The position numbers and the translations under genes are program-made. Positions 11,221 through 18,303 of a DNA stretch of 18,401 bases are shown here, piece by piece. The DNA comes from an uncultured Eubacteriales bacterium (GTDB lineage: Bacteria > Bacillota > Clostridia > Christensenellales > CAG-917), in NCBI GenBank assembly GCA_900550855.1, contig URTQ01000009.1, positions 1 to 18,401 on the forward strand, given 5' to 3'. The notes below the pieces were generated by a model. That model was not told the DNA's origin. It did not search any database and saw only the letters and a program-made list of their open reading frames with translations. Each line of letters begins with the position of its first letter. Within the stretch, counting starts at the first letter, position 1.

Positions 11221-11694
11221 ATGGATCACGATCTTGTAGAACAACTGTTCAAAAAGTATTACAACGACGTTCTCTTGTATGCAATGTCGCTCACGAGAAA
11301 CGCTTCCGAAGCCGAAGATTTGGTTTCGGAAGCCTTTTTCAAGGCGCTTGCCGTAGCGGACGACGTTAAAAACTTCAAGGCGTGGATATTGAAAGTGTGT
11401 CGCAATCTGTTCCTCAACAAAAAACGTAAACACTCGAAAATCGTCGAACTTTCCGAAGATATGTCGAGCGAGCGCGACGACGTGTTGCATCAAATCGTCA
11501 AGGACGAAAACTATCGCGCGCTTTACAACGCAATCGGGTTGTTGCCGCAAAACCTCAAAGAAGTCATATTGCTGTTTTACTTTGAAGATATGAGGGTGGA
11601 CGCAATATCGCTGATTGTCGGCAAGAGCGAAAGCAACGTAAAGGTTATGCTTTATCGGGGCAGAGAACAAATAAAACAGATTTTGGAGAAGTAA
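11221..11694 (+). CDS. ECF-type RNA polymerase sigma factor
   Basis: A 157-residue sigma-70 family factor containing only regions 2 and 4. Region 2 covers about residues 10-70 (KYYNDVLLYAMSLTRNASEAEDLVSEAF, then FKAWILKVCRNLFLNKKRK). Region 4 covers about 105-155 (LLPQNLKEVILLFYFEDMRVDAISLI, then the helix-turn-helix KSESNVKVMLYRGREQIK). It would direct RNA polymerase to a small regulon when released from its anti-sigma factor. The ribosome site is weak (AAGGAAA about 17 bases upstream), and the 5-base gap after the lipoprotein gene suggests translational coupling. The next gene starts 1 base after its stop. Confidence 0.93.
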   Translation: MDHDLVEQLFKKYYNDVLLYAMSLTRNASEAEDLVSEAFFKALAVADDVKNFKAWILKVCRNLFLNKKRKHSKIVELSEDMSSERDDVLHQIVKDENYRALYNAIGLLPQNLKEVILLFYFEDMRVDAISLIVGKSESNVKVMLYRGREQIKQILEK

Positions 11695-11695
11695 T

Positions 11696-12229
11696 ATGGA
11701 TTTTGAAAACGCATACAAAAAGTACAAAGACGGCGTTGCCACAGAAGAAGAAATCGTTTTCGTCGAGCAAGAACTCGAAAAAGCGCGCAAAATGACGGAA
11801 ATTATCGACGCGTACGAATCTAAAAAAGCCATAAGCGACGACTGCGACGAGGACAAAATTCGCCGTGCGCAGAAAAAATACGCCAAAAAGAACACGCTCA
11901 AAATCTTGTTGATTTCTGCCTCGGTGCTTTTGGTATCCGCCGCAATAATCCTCAGCGCAGTGTTCGGCACGGCGTTCGGTTCTGCAAACAAAAATCGCAA
12001 CTATTCTCAAACGCAAGCCGAGCAAATCGCACTCGATTACGTTGCAAGAGAGTATGGCGGAAGTGCCAAAATCGCAGTTGAGGAAAGTGAAAAGAACATC
12101 GAATATTCAGGCGACCTCAGACATTCCGTTTACGTTTACGACGTGAAAGTTCGCATAGGATTCTTGACGGAAGTCGAGATAACGATCAATGCAAAAACGG
12201 GCGAAGTCGTAAAAGTCGAAATAGATTGA
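11696..12229 (+). CDS. Probable anti-sigma factor with extracellular PepSY-like domain
   Basis: A 177-residue protein with a charged cytoplasmic N-terminus (1-66), one membrane helix (about 67-90) and an extracellular domain (about 102-177). That domain begins SQTQAEQIALDYV and ends VEITINAKTGEVVKVEID, a PepSY half-repeat closely like the last repeat of the lipoprotein two genes upstream. Position directly after the sigma gene and this topology fit a transmembrane anti-sigma factor. The HxxxCxxC motif of zinc anti-sigma factors is absent; the only Cys is Cys50. GGAGAA at 11685-11690 gives a good ribosome site, 5 bases from the ATG. Sigma binding is inferred from gene order; I do not recognise a named family for the N-terminus. 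Confidence 0.75.
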   Translation: MDFENAYKKYKDGVATEEEIVFVEQELEKARKMTEIIDAYESKKAISDDCDEDKIRRAQKKYAKKNTLKILLISASVLLVSAAIILSAVFGTAFGSANKNRNYSQTQAEQIALDYVAREYGGSAKIAVEESEKNIEYSGDLRHSVYVYDVKVRIGFLTEVEITINAKTGEVVKVEID

Positions 12230-12267
12230 GCGGCAAAATCGCACGCAAAACCGATTGAAAAATAAGC

Positions 12268-12297
12268 AAAAAAACACGTTAAAAAACGTGTTTTTTT
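12268..12297. terminator. Bidirectional intrinsic terminator
   Basis: A 13-bp stem, left arm ending CACGTT (12268-12280) and right arm AACGTG with T-run (12285-12297), closed by AAAA. Runs of seven A on the left and seven T on the right give a U-tract in both directions, so it can end both the sigma operon (+) and the convergent queH transcript (-). Bases 12298-12391 hold nothing else I can recognise. Confidence 0.88.
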
Positions 12298-12391
12298 GTG
12301 CGTTTTCCCGATGTTTTTTAATGAATTTTTATGCTGTTTTCAATTTAATCGGTATAACGTTTGTGTTACTTTTTATGCAAAATACAAGTCG

Positions 12392-13006
12392 TCAATCGAG
12401 CAAAAGGTCGCTTACGCAACCGCAGTAGTTTTGGCGATATATGCCCCATTCTTTGCAAAGTTGAATGGAACGAAGATAACCGTTGCGCTTTTTGAAGTCG
12501 GACGAGAGATAATTCACGCCGTATTTCTGGGCTATGGTTTTGCCTATCTCGTTTATAAGCGGTGCGTTTTTGTGCGGACTCACCGTCAGCGTGGTGGCAA
12601 AAAAGTCGAAGTTTTCGGCGTTTTCAAGCATATATTTTGCCGTATTTTCAAGGCGCAGATTGAAACAAAGGGTGCATCTTGCGCCGCCTTCGGGGTCGGA
12701 TTTATGCCCCTTGACGTAGGGAATATACTCTTGTTCGTCTTGATTCGGCACGACGAGTTTTACACCGTCAAAATGCGAAACAACATCTTTAAGTGCGTTT
12801 TCACGCTTGATAAACTCGTCTTTCGGCAAAATGTTTGGATTGTAATAGTAAACCGTGACATCGAAGTGCGGCGTGAGATAATCAAGCACGCTGCTTGCGC
12901 AAGGACCGCAACAGGCGTGTAGAAGCAAGCGCGGCTTTCTCGCCGTTTCTTTTGCAAGTTCGATTTCGTATTCCACAGTGCCGAGCACGAGCAATGGTTT
13001 TTTCAT
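12392..13006 (-). CDS. queH: Epoxyqueuosine reductase QueH
   Basis: A 204-residue enzyme of the QueH (formerly DUF208) family that reduces epoxyqueuosine to queuosine in tRNA anticodons. It is the non-cobalamin alternative to QueG. Signature cysteines are present: HACCGPC (Cys32, Cys33), ARCTLCF (Cys111, Cys114) and YCGC (Cys195, Cys197), which in the family hold an iron-sulfur cluster and a nearby metal. The segments YYYNPNILP, LTVSPHKN and RNGYLRS also match. Length is normal. The ATG at 13006 has no visible Shine-Dalgarno sequence, and the best promoter places the transcript start almost on the ATG. No other queuosine gene is in the window, so precursors must come from elsewhere or from salvage. 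Confidence 0.95.
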   Translation of the reverse strand: MKKPLLVLGTVEYEIELAKETARKPRLLLHACCGPCASSVLDYLTPHFDVTVYYYNPNILPKDEFIKRENALKDVVSHFDGVKLVVPNQDEQEYIPYVKGHKSDPEGGARCTLCFNLRLENTAKYMLENAENFDFFATTLTVSPHKNAPLINEIGKTIAQKYGVNYLSSDFKKRNGYLRSIQLCKEWGIYRQNYCGCVSDLLLD

Positions 13007-13012
13007 AATTTC

Positions 13013-13043
13013 AGTATATCATATTTTAAGCGGTCGATGGCAA
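13013..13043 (-). promoter_or_regulatory. Promoter of queH
   Basis: Read on the - strand: TTGCCA (13043-13038), a 19-base spacer and TATACT (13018-13013), preceded by the extended -10 TG. The spacer is longer than ideal, but the extended -10 can compensate. The predicted start site falls at about 13006, the first base of queH, implying a leaderless or nearly leaderless mRNA. Confidence 0.5.
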
Positions 13044-13054
13044 CTATTTTGTTA

Positions 13055-13083
13055 TTGTTTTATCAAATATGCTGTGTTATAAT
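13055..13083 (+). promoter_or_regulatory. Promoter of the ABC exporter operon
   Basis: TTGTTT (13055-13060), a 17-base spacer and TATAAT (13078-13083) with extended -10 TG at 13075-13076. It shares the core TGTTATAAT with the rpiB promoter. It is divergent from the queH promoter in the same 129-base gap. The expected leader of about 45 bases contains a possible GCGCGC/GCGCGC stem (13099-13123) and a six-codon ORF (13097-13117). Confidence 0.72.
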
Positions 13084-13135
13084 TCAAAGTGTATTTATGC
13101 GCGCACGCACACAGTAGGCGCGCGACGGGGGCTAT

Positions 13136-13810
13136 ATGGCAAATTGCGTACTTAAAGCCGAAAACATCAAAAAAACGTTCGTTACGGGCGAGGTGGAAAC
13201 CGAAGTTCTCAAAGGCGTCGACTTTTCGCTTGACGAGGGCGAGTTTGTCGCAATCGTGGGCGAATCGGGAAGCGGCAAATCAACGCTTCTTTATATCCTT
13301 GCGGGCATTGACAAGCCGAGCGAGGGCAGAGTGGAACTTTTGGGAAAAGACCTTTGCGCCGCACACGACGAAGAAATCGCGCGTATGCGCAGGCGCGACT
13401 TTTCCTTCGTGTATCAGTTCGACAATCTCGTGCCGAATCTTACCGTTTACGAAAACGTGACCTTGCCGCTTGTTCTCGACAAGAAAAAGGAAAGCGAATA
13501 CAAAGCGCACGTCGACGAAATTTTGGCGTATCTCGGCGTTGACAAACGCAAAAACGCATATCCTCGTCAACTGTCGGGCGGCGAGCAACAGCGCGTTGCA
13601 ATCGCGAGGGCTCTTGCGACGAATCCGAAAATCATTTTCCTTGACGAACCGACGGGCAGTCTCGACAAAGAGCGCGGCCGTCAGGTTATGGAACTTTTGA
13701 AAGACATCAACGAAAACCGCGGCGTTGCGCTGGTTATGGTTACGCACTCGCCGTCCCACGCCGAGTATGCTTCCCGACTTGTCAAAATTGACGATGGTAA
13801 CCTTGCATAA
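13136..13810 (+). CDS. ABC exporter ATPase, LolD/MacB type
   Basis: A 224-residue ATPase that powers the permease encoded next. Walker [10 protein letters not shown] (42-50), Q-loop Gln94 in [12 protein letters not shown], signature [14 protein letters not shown] (146-159), Walker [10 protein letters not shown] (166-174) and switch His204 are all intact. The stretch [17 protein letters not shown] is typical of the LolD/MacB/FtsE group, which pairs with FtsX-like permeases working on envelope substrates by a pulling mechanism rather than by classical transport. ATG 13136 follows a GGGGG run by 4 bases. The stop codon lies inside a strong RNA hairpin, and the permease gene follows after 64 bases. 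Confidence 0.95.
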   Translation: MANCVLKAENIKKTFVTGEVETEVLKGVDFSLDEGEFVAIVGESGSGKSTLLYILAGIDKPSEGRVELLGKDLCAAHDEEIARMRRRDFSFVYQFDNLVPNLTVYENVTLPLVLDKKKESEYKAHVDEILAYLGVDKRKNAYPRQLSGGEQQRVAIARALATNPKIIFLDEPTGSLDKERGRQVMELLKDINENRGVALVMVTHSPSHAEYASRLVKIDDGNLA

Positions 13811-13836
13811 ACTGCGTGTGACGCAGTTTGTGCAAG
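13802..13836 (+). other. Intercistronic hairpin between ABC ATPase and permease genes
   Basis: The left arm CTTGCATAAACTGCGT (13802-13817) pairs with ACGCAGTTTGTGCAAG (13821-13836) across a GTG loop, giving 16 pairs with one U-G wobble. The ATPase stop codon lies inside the left arm. No T-tract follows, so it does not look like a terminator. It may act as an mRNA processing or stability element that sets unequal levels of the two proteins. Confidence 0.7.
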
Positions 13837-13874
13837 CAAACAATAAAAACCAAACAAAAATATAACAACTTTCT

Positions 13875-16295
13875 ATGTTCAAACTCGCTCTTAAAAACAT
13901 AACGTCGAAACCGTTGCGATTTGTCGCCACGACCTTAGCGGTCGCGGTGGTCGTCGCAATGATTTTTTGTATGTTGTCGTTTAAGGGCGCAGTGTACGAC
14001 TATATTTACGCAACCGAAACCGCCTCGTCGGGCATAAGCGATATAACGATTTCCACAAACAGCACGAGCGACCGTATTATGAAAGACGAGCCGCTTCAAA
14101 GCATTGACGGCGTTGAGCAAATCGTGCCGTCGCTCAAACTGTACGCTATGTACGACGACGAGTACGTCGGCGTGCGCGGCTTCAAAAAAGGTCAACTCGA
14201 ATCGCTTGCGACAATCGAGGTTATCGAGGGCGATATATCCAAAATGCAAAGCGGCGAGAGAACGGACGACATAATCGTTTCAAAAGACGCGGCAAAGCAT
14301 TTCGGCTTTTCGGTGGGGGACAGAGTAGAGTTTACGCTCGGCACGAAAAGCGTGATTTGCTATATCGGCGCAATCGCAAAGCAGAGCGGCTACTTCCTCG
14401 ACGACGCGCCCTATCTTATGCTCGGACTCACCGAGAATTTTTCCTCACTCATCTTTTCGAGCGAGAATTTATGCAACGAAATTCACGTCGTTTTGCAAGA
14501 CAAATCGAAAGTCGAGCAAACGATAAACGAAATATCGGCAATGCCCGAATATAAGGATATGCTCGTCACGGCGTCGAAAGACGCGCAGTATATCGAGGAA
14601 CAAACGCAAAGCCTCACCGCACCCGTAGTGCTTGCGGGCGGCGCGGTTTTGGCACTCGGCATTGCGATAATCGTGCTGTTGTTCCTTATGAGCGAGGGCG
14701 AAAAGGTCAATCTTATATCGAAACTCAAAGTCGTGGGCGCAACCAAACGCCAGATAACCTCACTTTTCCTCATCGAAAGCGCGTTGCAAGCGTGCATAGG
14801 CACGGTTATCGGCTCGCTTCTTGCGGTGGGCGTGTTTGTCGGACTTTTGAAACTCACCCTTTCGTCAAGCGTAACTTTCGGCATATCGGTCGGCTATTTG
14901 TTCCTTGCCGGCGGCATAGGGCTCGTATGCTCGATTTTGAGTTCGCTCGCACCCATTTTGCGTTCGTTCAAGGGCAGTATAAGAGAAAATCAACTCGACG
15001 TAAGCAAGCCGTCGAAAGCGTCGATTGCGCTTTTGATAACGTTTGCTTTGCTCACGGTCGTGAGCGTGGTCATAGAATTTTGCGTACCGTCCGCAAGGGC
15101 GATTATGTCGGTTTTCGGCATAGCGTTCAGTGTGGCGACTCTTGCGCTCGCTTGCTCGAGAGCAATGAAAATCGGCGGCAAACTCGCATCGAAATCGTCT
15201 TCGCCGAGCGTGCAAATAGGCGCGAAAAACATCGTGCGCGACAAGCGTTTTTCTCGCTCTGTGACGATGCTCACGGTGGGTATGACGATTGCAATGATGC
15301 TGTTTATGTCTTACTCGCTCACGACGAATATCTTTACGTCATACGTCGACGAGTTTTCCGATATGGTGTTCGTCACAAACATTCAAGCAGACGTGGACGA
15401 GGCGAAATTCGAGCAGATAGACGGCGTAAAGCAAGCCACTAAAATGGTTTGGGGCAAATCCGATTTGAGAGTGAACGGCATAGACAAAACTATGAATATG
15501 CTCGGCTCGAAAGACGTTCTCGACATAGTTGACTTTGAGTATATAACGTCAAAATCAGTGGTTTACGAGCGCATTTCGAGCGATAAACCGTACGTTTTTG
15601 TCGATTATGCACTCAAAGAACTGTACGGCGTAAGCGAGGGCGACGCTCTCGAAATGAGCGTTGAAGGCGTAACGAAAGAAGTCGTCGTGGGCGGCATACT
15701 CAAACACACGCTGTTCAGCGGCAACTACGTCGTCGTAAGCGCGGACGTCGTGAAAAATTTGTACGGAAAGCAAGTCGATACGGTGCTTGCAACCGTCGAC
15801 GGCGATATGGACAAGACCGTCGGATTGCTTCGCGAAAAGTACGCCGGCAACAACTACTACGTTATAAAAACGCTTGACGCGTTCAAGTGGGAAATGGAAA
15901 GTATGCAATCGGTGTTCGACCTCATCGGCACGCTCGCGGCGGTGGTCACGATATTCATATTTGCCGTGACTGTCGCGTCGTCGCTTATAGGCAGAGCGAC
16001 CACGCAGAAATCGAGAACCGCACTGTTGAACGCAGGTATGTCCAAGAACGCCTTGCTCGGCGCGGAAGTTTTCGAAAGCGCGTTCGTCGCGCTCGTGGCG
16101 TTCGTGCTGTCGTTTGCGTTCTCGGTGCTTATCACTTCCTGCCTCATTCACGCGTTGCGTTTGTTCGGACTCTACTTCGAGTTTATGTACGAAGCGTGGG
16201 TCGTTGCGGCGGTCGGCGGCGCGATGAGTGTCGGCTATACGCTCATACCCCTTGCGCTTTGCTTCAAAAAAGGGTATAATATCAAAAAGGTATAA
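13875..16295 (+). CDS. ABC permease with two FtsX-like halves
   Basis: An 806-residue inner membrane protein. I see about ten membrane helices: 15-37, 250-272, 303-326, 335-360, 382-402, 408-428, 462-483, 682-706, 736-760 and 774-797. Two large extracytoplasmic domains lie at about 40-245 and 485-680. Each half has an FtsX/MacB domain, with the coupling-region motif SKLKVVGATKRQITSLFLIES in the first half and KSRTALLNAGMSKNALLGAEVFES in the second. The arrangement resembles duplicated MacB-like permeases of Gram-positive bacteria, whose substrates include peptides, lipids and lipoproteins. The substrate here is unknown. ATG 13875 has no clear ribosome site. A lipoprotein gene follows 2 bases after the stop. 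Confidence 0.92.
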   Translation: MFKLALKNITSKPLRFVATTLAVAVVVAMIFCMLSFKGAVYDYIYATETASSGISDITISTNSTSDRIMKDEPLQSIDGVEQIVPSLKLYAMYDDEYVGVRGFKKGQLESLATIEVIEGDISKMQSGERTDDIIVSKDAAKHFGFSVGDRVEFTLGTKSVICYIGAIAKQSGYFLDDAPYLMLGLTENFSSLIFSSENLCNEIHVVLQDKSKVEQTINEISAMPEYKDMLVTASKDAQYIEEQTQSLTAPVVLAGGAVLALGIAIIVLLFLMSEGEKVNLISKLKVVGATKRQITSLFLIESALQACIGTVIGSLLAVGVFVGLLKLTLSSSVTFGISVGYLFLAGGIGLVCSILSSLAPILRSFKGSIRENQLDVSKPSKASIALLITFALLTVVSVVIEFCVPSARAIMSVFGIAFSVATLALACSRAMKIGGKLASKSSSPSVQIGAKNIVRDKRFSRSVTMLTVGMTIAMMLFMSYSLTTNIFTSYVDEFSDMVFVTNIQADVDEAKFEQIDGVKQATKMVWGKSDLRVNGIDKTMNMLGSKDVLDIVDFEYITSKSVVYERISSDKPYVFVDYALKELYGVSEGDALEMSVEGVTKEVVVGGILKHTLFSGNYVVVSADVVKNLYGKQVDTVLATVDGDMDKTVGLLREKYAGNNYYVIKTLDAFKWEMESMQSVFDLIGTLAAVVTIFIFAVTVASSLIGRATTQKSRTALLNAGMSKNALLGAEVFESAFVALVAFVLSFAFSVLITSCLIHALRLFGLYFEFMYEAWVVAAVGGAMSVGYTLIPLALCFKKGYNIKKV
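16252..16280 (+). promoter_or_regulatory. Possible internal promoter for the lipoprotein gene
   Basis: TTGCGC (16252-16257), a 17-base spacer and TATAAT (16275-16280) lie within the last codons of the permease gene. The expected start near 16287 would fall in the AAAGG ribosome site (16286-16290), leaving a very short leader. It could equally be chance. Confidence 0.3.
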
Positions 16296-16297
16296 GT

Positions 16298-18094
16298 ATG
16301 AAAAAGTCGAAATCAATCCTTATTTTGTTGCTCGTCCTCGTGTTGATTCTTTGCGCGAGTTTGGTTGCGTGCAACAAAAAGGGACAAACCGACGCTCAAA
16401 AAGAGCGCGCAAGGCAAGTCGAAAGAGCCGAGCAGACTTTTCTCGTCGGACTGAACTCTAAGTGGAACGCGAATCTCACGGACGAGGAAATCGCAAAACT
16501 CGATACGGCGGGCGACTACGTCGTGACGAAGGGTTGGACGAGCCTTGTTTGCGAGGTGCTTAAAGATTCGAGTTTGCAGACGGCAAAAATCCAAACTTTC
16601 GCAGATATTCTCGAAAGCGAGGACGGCAAAAAACTTCTCGAAGAATTTTCGCAAAACGCCGAACTTTTAGTTCCGCTTCTCAAACGAATCGGTCTTACGT
16701 CTGGCGACGTTTCCTCGCTTGCGTACGACCTCGTGTCAAAACTCATTCAAAGCGGTAGCAAAACCGTATCTCAAATCGTCGACAGACTCGACGACGTGAA
16801 AGACGTTATGATTCAAAACGGCGCAAGTGCGGCGGCGATTCAAAACGTGTCCGAAAACAGAGTGGTGCTCAATCTTGCAAAGCAATCCCTCAACGCAACC
16901 GACGCGCAAAAGAAGGAAATGCAATCCGCGCTCGACAACGCCAAAAACGCTTTCGGCGAACTTATCGCATTTGCGTACGATACGTCCGTCAACACCTTGA
17001 CCGACGAACTTTATTCAAAGATATTCGAAGAGGACGGCGCGCTGTCCAACGTGTCCGAAAGCGAGTTATCAACGCTTGTTAGCGCGCTGTTGGGCAACGT
17101 GTCCAAACTCAAAAACGCGCTTTCGCAAAGCGAGGTCGAAAAACTCGACGCCGCGCTCAATCTTTTTATCGAAAATTTCGACGACAAGAACATTTCCTCG
17201 CAAGTGTACGCGCAAATTATGATTTACGCAAAATACGCGTATATGGTTGCCGACGTCATTCCGTCGCTGTGCGAAGTGGCAGAGGCAAGCCGCAACGTCA
17301 TATCGAGCAAAGCCTTTATCGAGGACTTTTTGTCTTGCGTTAAACTCGAAAACGACGGTGCGCTCGACGATACCACAAACACGTTCAACAAACTCGTTTT
17401 GGCGGCGAGAGTCATCGACGGCATAATGGCGGAAGGAAGATTCGACCAAAACGTCATAAACGCACTTATCGACAGAGTATGCGAGCAGGGCAAGGACGGC
17501 TATCAAAAGGCAATGCCCGTTATTGTGCTCGACTTGCTTCTCAATGTTTCCGACCTTGTAAGCGGCGATTACGGCAAAGATGATTTCAGCCCCACGCACT
17601 CTGACGTTATCGACAACGATACGCTCGCGCTTATGATTGTTTCTTTGTTGTTCGCGTACAACGTCGAGAAAATGAAACAAGCGTACTACGATTTCGAGAT
17701 AAATCCGACCACGGCGAATTTGAATGCGCTGTATGCAAAAGCGTACGGTTGCGATATCGAGGGTATTCTCGACGAGAGTTGCCCATATGAAAGACCGAGC
17801 AGCCCCGACGAGAGCAGCATTCCGTATATCAAGTTATGGTATCAATGGCATATTAATAAAATCGACGCCGTAAGCCAAAAGATTACGTCTTGCGTTGATA
17901 GCGTAAAAGCGGATTTGAAGTTGTTTGTGTCCGACTTCTTTGCCGAAAATTCCGAAAGCAGAGATGCGATGAAGCAAATCGCAGGTTGGCAAATCCAAGA
18001 GAAAAACATTGCCGAAGGCGTTATGGACGCCGAATATATGCCCGTGCTTTTGAAAAGCAGAATACTCGGCGCGGCATTGCTGTTTGTTTTTTGA
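16298..18094 (+). CDS. Large helical lipoprotein of unknown family
   Basis: A 598-residue exported protein I do not recognise. A KKSK start, a hydrophobic stretch and SLVAC make Cys25 the likely lipidation site. The mature part appears almost entirely helical, rich in Asn, Asp, Ser and Lys with regular hydrophobic spacing. Motifs such as VSQIVDRLDDVKD, LNLFIENFDDKN and LLNVSDLVSGDYG recall tandem helical repeats, but I see no exact repeat unit. Cysteines are few. ATG 16298 follows AAAGG (16286-16290) by 7 bases and is 2 bases after the permease stop, so it is in the exporter operon and is a likely partner or cargo of that exporter. A short hydrophobic end (ILGAALLFVF) closes the protein. Confidence 0.8.
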   Translation: MKKSKSILILLLVLVLILCASLVACNKKGQTDAQKERARQVERAEQTFLVGLNSKWNANLTDEEIAKLDTAGDYVVTKGWTSLVCEVLKDSSLQTAKIQTFADILESEDGKKLLEEFSQNAELLVPLLKRIGLTSGDVSSLAYDLVSKLIQSGSKTVSQIVDRLDDVKDVMIQNGASAAAIQNVSENRVVLNLAKQSLNATDAQKKEMQSALDNAKNAFGELIAFAYDTSVNTLTDELYSKIFEEDGALSNVSESELSTLVSALLGNVSKLKNALSQSEVEKLDAALNLFIENFDDKNISSQVYAQIMIYAKYAYMVADVIPSLCEVAEASRNVISSKAFIEDFLSCVKLENDGALDDTTNTFNKLVLAARVIDGIMAEGRFDQNVINALIDRVCEQGKDGYQKAMPVIVLDLLLNVSDLVSGDYGKDDFSPTHSDVIDNDTLALMIVSLLFAYNVEKMKQAYYDFEINPTTANLNALYAKAYGCDIEGILDESCPYERPSSPDESSIPYIKLWYQWHINKIDAVSQKITSCVDSVKADLKLFVSDFFAENSESRDAMKQIAGWQIQEKNIAEGVMDAEYMPVLLKSRILGAALLFVF

Positions 18095-18100
18095 AAACGC

Positions 18101-18129
18101 TTGACATAATGTCGGATATAGGATAGAAT
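18101..18129 (+). promoter_or_regulatory. Consensus promoter of a short transcription unit
   Basis: TTGACA (18101-18106), a 17-base spacer and TAGAAT (18124-18129), the closest -35 to consensus in the window. It begins 6 bases after the lipoprotein stop. Transcription should start near 18136 and run to the terminator at 18270-18301, a transcript of about 165 bases. Confidence 0.75.
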
Positions 18130-18135
18130 CAAAAT

Positions 18136-18301
18136 AGATAAAAAAATATCGAATCAAAAACGATGTGCGTCGAAGCCGACGGAGTGTAGGGTGCGCCCGA
18201 AACGATGGCAAGGCTTTTGGCGAAAGACGGAGTGCAAGACGAGATTTACGGTTTATATATGGTTATAAAGCCGTCGTGTTGTTTTGCACGGCGGCTTTTT
18301 T
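18136..18301 (+). ncRNA. Candidate small RNA or leader RNA, unidentified
   Basis: The region between a strong promoter and a strong terminator. After an A-rich 5' end it has a stem CGTCG/CGACG (18169-18181), a GGG-TGCG-CCC hairpin (18189-18198), two copies of GACGGAGTG (18179-18187 and 18226-18234), and segments that could pair with the terminator's 5' arm (CGACGG 18177-18182; GGCTTT 18212-18217). That pattern suits either a small RNA or an attenuator/riboswitch leader for a gene beyond the window. It lacks the signature segments I know for SRP RNA, RNase P RNA and tmRNA, and for the TPP, SAM, FMN and c-di-GMP riboswitches. Limits are inferred from the promoter and terminator. Confidence 0.5.
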
Positions 18302-18303
18302 GA
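18205..18303 (+). CDS. Possible 32-residue peptide inside the small transcript
   Basis: ATG 18205 to TGA 18301-18303 reads MARLLAKDGVQDEIYGLYMV and ends in a Cys-Cys, Arg-rich tail. It has no clear Shine-Dalgarno sequence. Its last ten or so codons are the terminator stem, loop and T-run, so the tail may be a by-product of RNA structure. A second, eight-codon ORF (18163-18189) precedes it and also contains the codons for Asp-Gly-Val. This could be chance; conservation of the reading frame would decide. Confidence 0.22.
   Translation: MARLLAKDGVQDEIYGLYMVIKPSCCFARRLF
18270..18301 (+). terminator. Strong intrinsic terminator
   Basis: GCCGTCGTG (18270-18278) pairs with CACGGCGGC (18287-18295) around an 8-base loop, with one G-U pair. 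Three more A-T pairs extend the base, and six T follow (18296-18301). I see no terminator directly after the lipoprotein gene, so this one probably also ends the exporter operon. Confidence 0.9.

Noticed and set aside
12296..12922. 208-residue + strand frame
   Set aside because: Antisense to queH, which has all its signature cysteines on the - strand.
18136..18301. SRP RNA, RNase P RNA, tmRNA or a common riboswitch
   Set aside because: None of the conserved core segments I know for these RNAs can be found in the region.
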